Assembly (NCBI GenBank): GCA_026692735.1
Contig: JAPLOD010000011.1
Location: 1 to 36,925 of the forward strand
DNA from: Planctomycetota bacterium
Lineage (GTDB): Bacteria > Planctomycetota > SZUA-567 > H5-PLA8
Length of the DNA stretch: 36,925 nucleotides
Reading direction: 5' to 3'
Position numbers and translations under genes: made by a program. Below, piece after piece: positions 34,692 through 36,925 of this stretch; positions within the stretch are counted from its first letter, which is position 1, and every line of letters starts with the position of its first letter. Below the pieces are notes generated by a model, which did not search any database, was not told the DNA's origin, and saw only the letters and a list, made by a program, of their open reading frames with translations.

Positions 34692-35476
34692 GGCGAGCAC
34701 GCAGACGCCCGAACGGTTCCACCGCTGCGTGCTCTGGGGACGTCCCGATCGCAAGCCTTCTATCCCCCCCGAGTGATTGCGTCTTCCTTTCTTCGCAACA
34801 ACTTGCACGCTTCTTGATTTGCGTCTCTTGAGCGCTATTGTTCGGCGATAAATGCCCTCAGCGACATCTTCCGGAACTGTGGTAATGCCTTCTCATGCGC
34901 TTGGCAAGTGCTGCGCTATCTCGGCTGTCCAGCGACAATCGGGACCAGATAGCCAGGCGAGCGCGTGGCGCCATTGCCCGCAAAGCTAGTCTGATCCCGC
35001 CGGGGATATTTTGCAGGAGCGCGCAGAATCGCGCTAAACACTGCCGAATTCAGCACCCTCTCCCGCCAAGGGGCCGCCAAAGGATGTGGCTCGCGAACGC
35101 GTGCCTTGCGCGTGGGCGCGCCCACAAACGCGCCCGTTCACGCCGTGGCGCGCCCTTTTCGCCGACACTTATTCCGGGGCCGCCACAGCCGAAACTCGCA
35201 CCCACGTCCGTCACGTGGCGCAGAAAGCGGGCCTTGGTGTTCAGCGCGTTCGCGTCCAAGACGAGCAACGAAGGCGACGAGTCCAGCCGCGACATCCACT
35301 ATGCGGCGGACAGACGGCGGCCACTTCTCCGGAATTGTACAACGATTTCAGAGGAAGGTACTTCCGGCACACCGTCGCGCAGTGTACCTATTGGAGGGAA
35401 CACTGGGAAGGGGAAACGGTGTTTCAGCGTTACTCCCAATGAAGCCATTTCTTGCCTACGAACATGAGGAATCCAC
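34692..35476. other. Long intergenic region before the GH127 gene
   Basis: About 785 bases without a supported gene. TTGATT-16-TATTGT at 34814-34841 is a weak promoter candidate that shares the 16-base spacing. A frame at 35086-35442 ends in ELYNDFRGRYFRHTVAQ and looks partly protein-like, but it lacks a plausible start. It may be a gene remnant. Confidence 0.4.
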
Positions 35477-36925
35477 ATGAAACGCAAATGCACAACACGG
35501 CTGGGGATGACGTTGGGCGGCCTTGCACTGGCCTTTGCTCAAGCTGCAGATGCGGCCGAAGCCGAGGCACCGGGACCTGTCAACTATGCGCGGCCCTTCG
35601 AGACACAGACACGTCCGGTGCTTATTGCGTTGCCACCCGGCGCGGTCGAACCGGCAGGCTGGTTGCGCGACTGGTGCTTGGCCGCGCGGGACGGCTACAC
35701 CGGGCACATGGACGAGTATGACGACGAGTTCAAGCGGGCTTGGGCCGCCGACCACAAGATGACCGGCGACAAGCTTCTTTGGTACAAGGGTGCCTGGGCT
35801 TATGAAGGGGGCGGCTACTGGTTCGATGGCTTGGCCCGCCTGGGTTACGCCCTGCACGACGAGGCGCTGATCCAGCAGGCGAAAAGGCGGCTCTATGCCG
35901 TGGCCGACCACATGAACGCCAACGGCCTGCTCTTCCTCTGGTGGCTTGACAGGAACAACCCTAACGACCGGAAAGCCGTCATCGCCGCGCTGGAAGGCTG
36001 GCCGCTCTGGGCCTGCGGGCTCCTGGGGCGCTCCATGACGGGATACTACGCGGGATCCGGCGACAAACATGTTCTGGAAGCACTCGAGAAAGCCTACGGC
36101 AGCGACCCCGACTGCTTGCGATGGATTCCCGGCAACCTTTCGAATGCGTGGCCGGCTCTTGATACCTACACCTGGACAGGCAACCCAGGCATCGCAGCCG
36201 CTCTGGACGCCATGTTCAAAAAGGAAGGCGGCGGGCTCTTGCCCAATCTGAGCCGCTACCGCAAGGCGCCGGACTTGAAGCCGGGCACAACCGTGGACAA
36301 CGCCCACGTGGTCGAGTTCATCGAGAGCACAACGCCCTGGGCCGCGGGTTACCTGTGGACGGGCGATGCGCGATACTTGCAGGCGGCCATCGGCTGGCAT
36401 GACCTGCTCGAGCGTGTGGCCATGCAGCCCTACGGCGTGCCGGTTTCCGACGAGTGGTATATCCCCACAGGCGCGTTCCGGGGCAGCGAAACCTGCGACG
36501 TGGCGGGGTATGTGTGGAGCCAGGTCAGCCTGCTCGCTGTGACCGGCGAAGGCCGCATGGCGGACCGGCTCGAACGGGCGTTCTTCAATGCCGGGCCGGC
36601 CACCGTGTCGCGAGACTTCAAGACCCACGTCTACTTCCAGAGCCCCAATCGGTTCGCCAACCTCTCGCCTAACTTCCCCCACGGACCCATGGCCGGAGGC
36701 GGCGTCTACCAGCGCAAGCACAGTCCGCTCTGCTGCACCGCCGCGCTCAATCGCGTTGTGCCGTGGTATGTCACGCACATGTGGATGGCCACCTATGACA
36801 ATGGCCTGGCGGCGACCTGCTACGGCCCCTGCAAGGTGACGGCGCTGGCGGCGGACCGCGTGCCGGTCGTGATCGCCTGCAAGACCGACTATCCCTTCAA
36901 CGAGACCATCGAGATTGCCGTGCAA
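35477..36925 (+). CDS. GH127-type beta-L-arabinofuranosidase-like protein, partial
   Basis: 483 codons are visible, and the 3' end is cut by the window. It starts at the ATG with GAGGA six bases upstream. The signal peptide is about 1-27 (TLGGLALAFAQAADA). An alpha/alpha-barrel follows, with WAYEGGGYWFDGLARLGYAL. The zinc site of GH127 (Glu, Cys and a Cys-Cys pair) is present as E338-T-C340 in GSETCDVAG and C419-C420 in SPLCCTAALNRVVPW. The first cysteine of the pair is the nucleophile in characterised members. GH127 removes beta-linked L-arabinofuranose, and related families act on other sugars. It should act outside the cytoplasm. Confidence 0.85.
   Translation, partial: MKRKCTTRLGMTLGGLALAFAQAADAAEAEAPGPVNYARPFETQTRPVLIALPPGAVEPAGWLRDWCLAARDGYTGHMDEYDDEFKRAWAADHKMTGDKLLWYKGAWAYEGGGYWFDGLARLGYALHDEALIQQAKRRLYAVADHMNANGLLFLWWLDRNNPNDRKAVIAALEGWPLWACGLLGRSMTGYYAGSGDKHVLEALEKAYGSDPDCLRWIPGNLSNAWPALDTYTWTGNPGIAAALDAMFKKEGGGLLPNLSRYRKAPDLKPGTTVDNAHVVEFIESTTPWAAGYLWTGDARYLQAAIGWHDLLERVAMQPYGVPVSDEWYIPTGAFRGSETCDVAGYVWSQVSLLAVTGEGRMADRLERAFFNAGPATVSRDFKTHVYFQSPNRFANLSPNFPHGPMAGGGVYQRKHSPLCCTAALNRVVPWYVTHMWMATYDNGLAATCYGPCKVTALAADRVPVVIACKTDYPFNETIEIAVQ

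Noticed and set aside
35456-36925. Minus-strand open frame of 489 codons
   Set aside because: Antisense to the GH127 gene, whose zinc-site residues are complete.
1-36925. tRNA, rRNA or CRISPR array
   Set aside because: No cloverleaf-like or regularly spaced repeat array was seen. A covariance-model scan would be decisive but could not be run.

Overview
The window is GC-rich, densely coded bacterial DNA. It most likely comes from the PVC superphylum (Planctomycetota or Lentisphaerota). The inference rests on a transmembrane Ser/Thr kinase with C-terminal WD40 repeats, a kinase with an N-terminal zinc ribbon, a planctomycete-style HU remnant, a formylglycine-generating-enzyme-like protein, DUF4838 and DUF2950 proteins, and many secreted carbohydrate-active proteins. 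No rRNA, tRNA or CRISPR array was seen, so a finer placement is not supported.

Left part (1-9950). A 238-base fragment of an amidohydrolase gene opens the window and is duplicated at 2851-3088. The DUF4838 secreted protein gene (minus strand) lies between the copies. Next comes a two-gene amidohydrolase operon (2832-4405) whose first member has lost the metal ligands that the second keeps. An SbcD/SbcC-like nuclease-ATPase operon follows (5023-8648), in which a predicted beta-rich domain replaces the zinc hook. A decayed minus-strand frame and a SUMF1-like protein close this part.

Middle part (9866-17125). This holds a zinc-ribbon Ser/Thr kinase broken after its N-lobe, a DUF2950 secreted protein, a complete 1143-residue kinase-WD40 receptor, and an AraC regulator whose 3' end runs into an N-terminally truncated HU gene.

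Catabolic operon (17244-22568). The AraC gene is divergent from three tightly packed genes: a URO-D/MtaA-type zinc methyltransferase, a secreted GH95-like protein with an F5/8 type C domain, and a secreted GH29-like TIM-barrel protein. GH95 and GH29 are both fucosidase families, so a fucose-containing glycan, possibly O-methylated, is a reasonable but unproven substrate.

Right part (22639-36925). A second truncated kinase copy, which also carries the kinase promoter, is followed by a small zinc-ribbon protein and a run of secreted proteins: an alpha/beta hydrolase, a beta-helix protein, a LamG plus alpha-toroid protein, a beta-helix plus LamG protein, and a GH127-type enzyme cut by the window end. 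Three of these (esterase 23962, LamG 27673, beta-helix 31446) share a promoter and leader module with a TTGC -35 box, a 16-base spacer and a CATAAT/TACAAT -10 box. They may therefore form a dispersed regulon.

Two themes recur: secreted polysaccharide utilisation, and unusually many gene fragments left by duplication and deletion.
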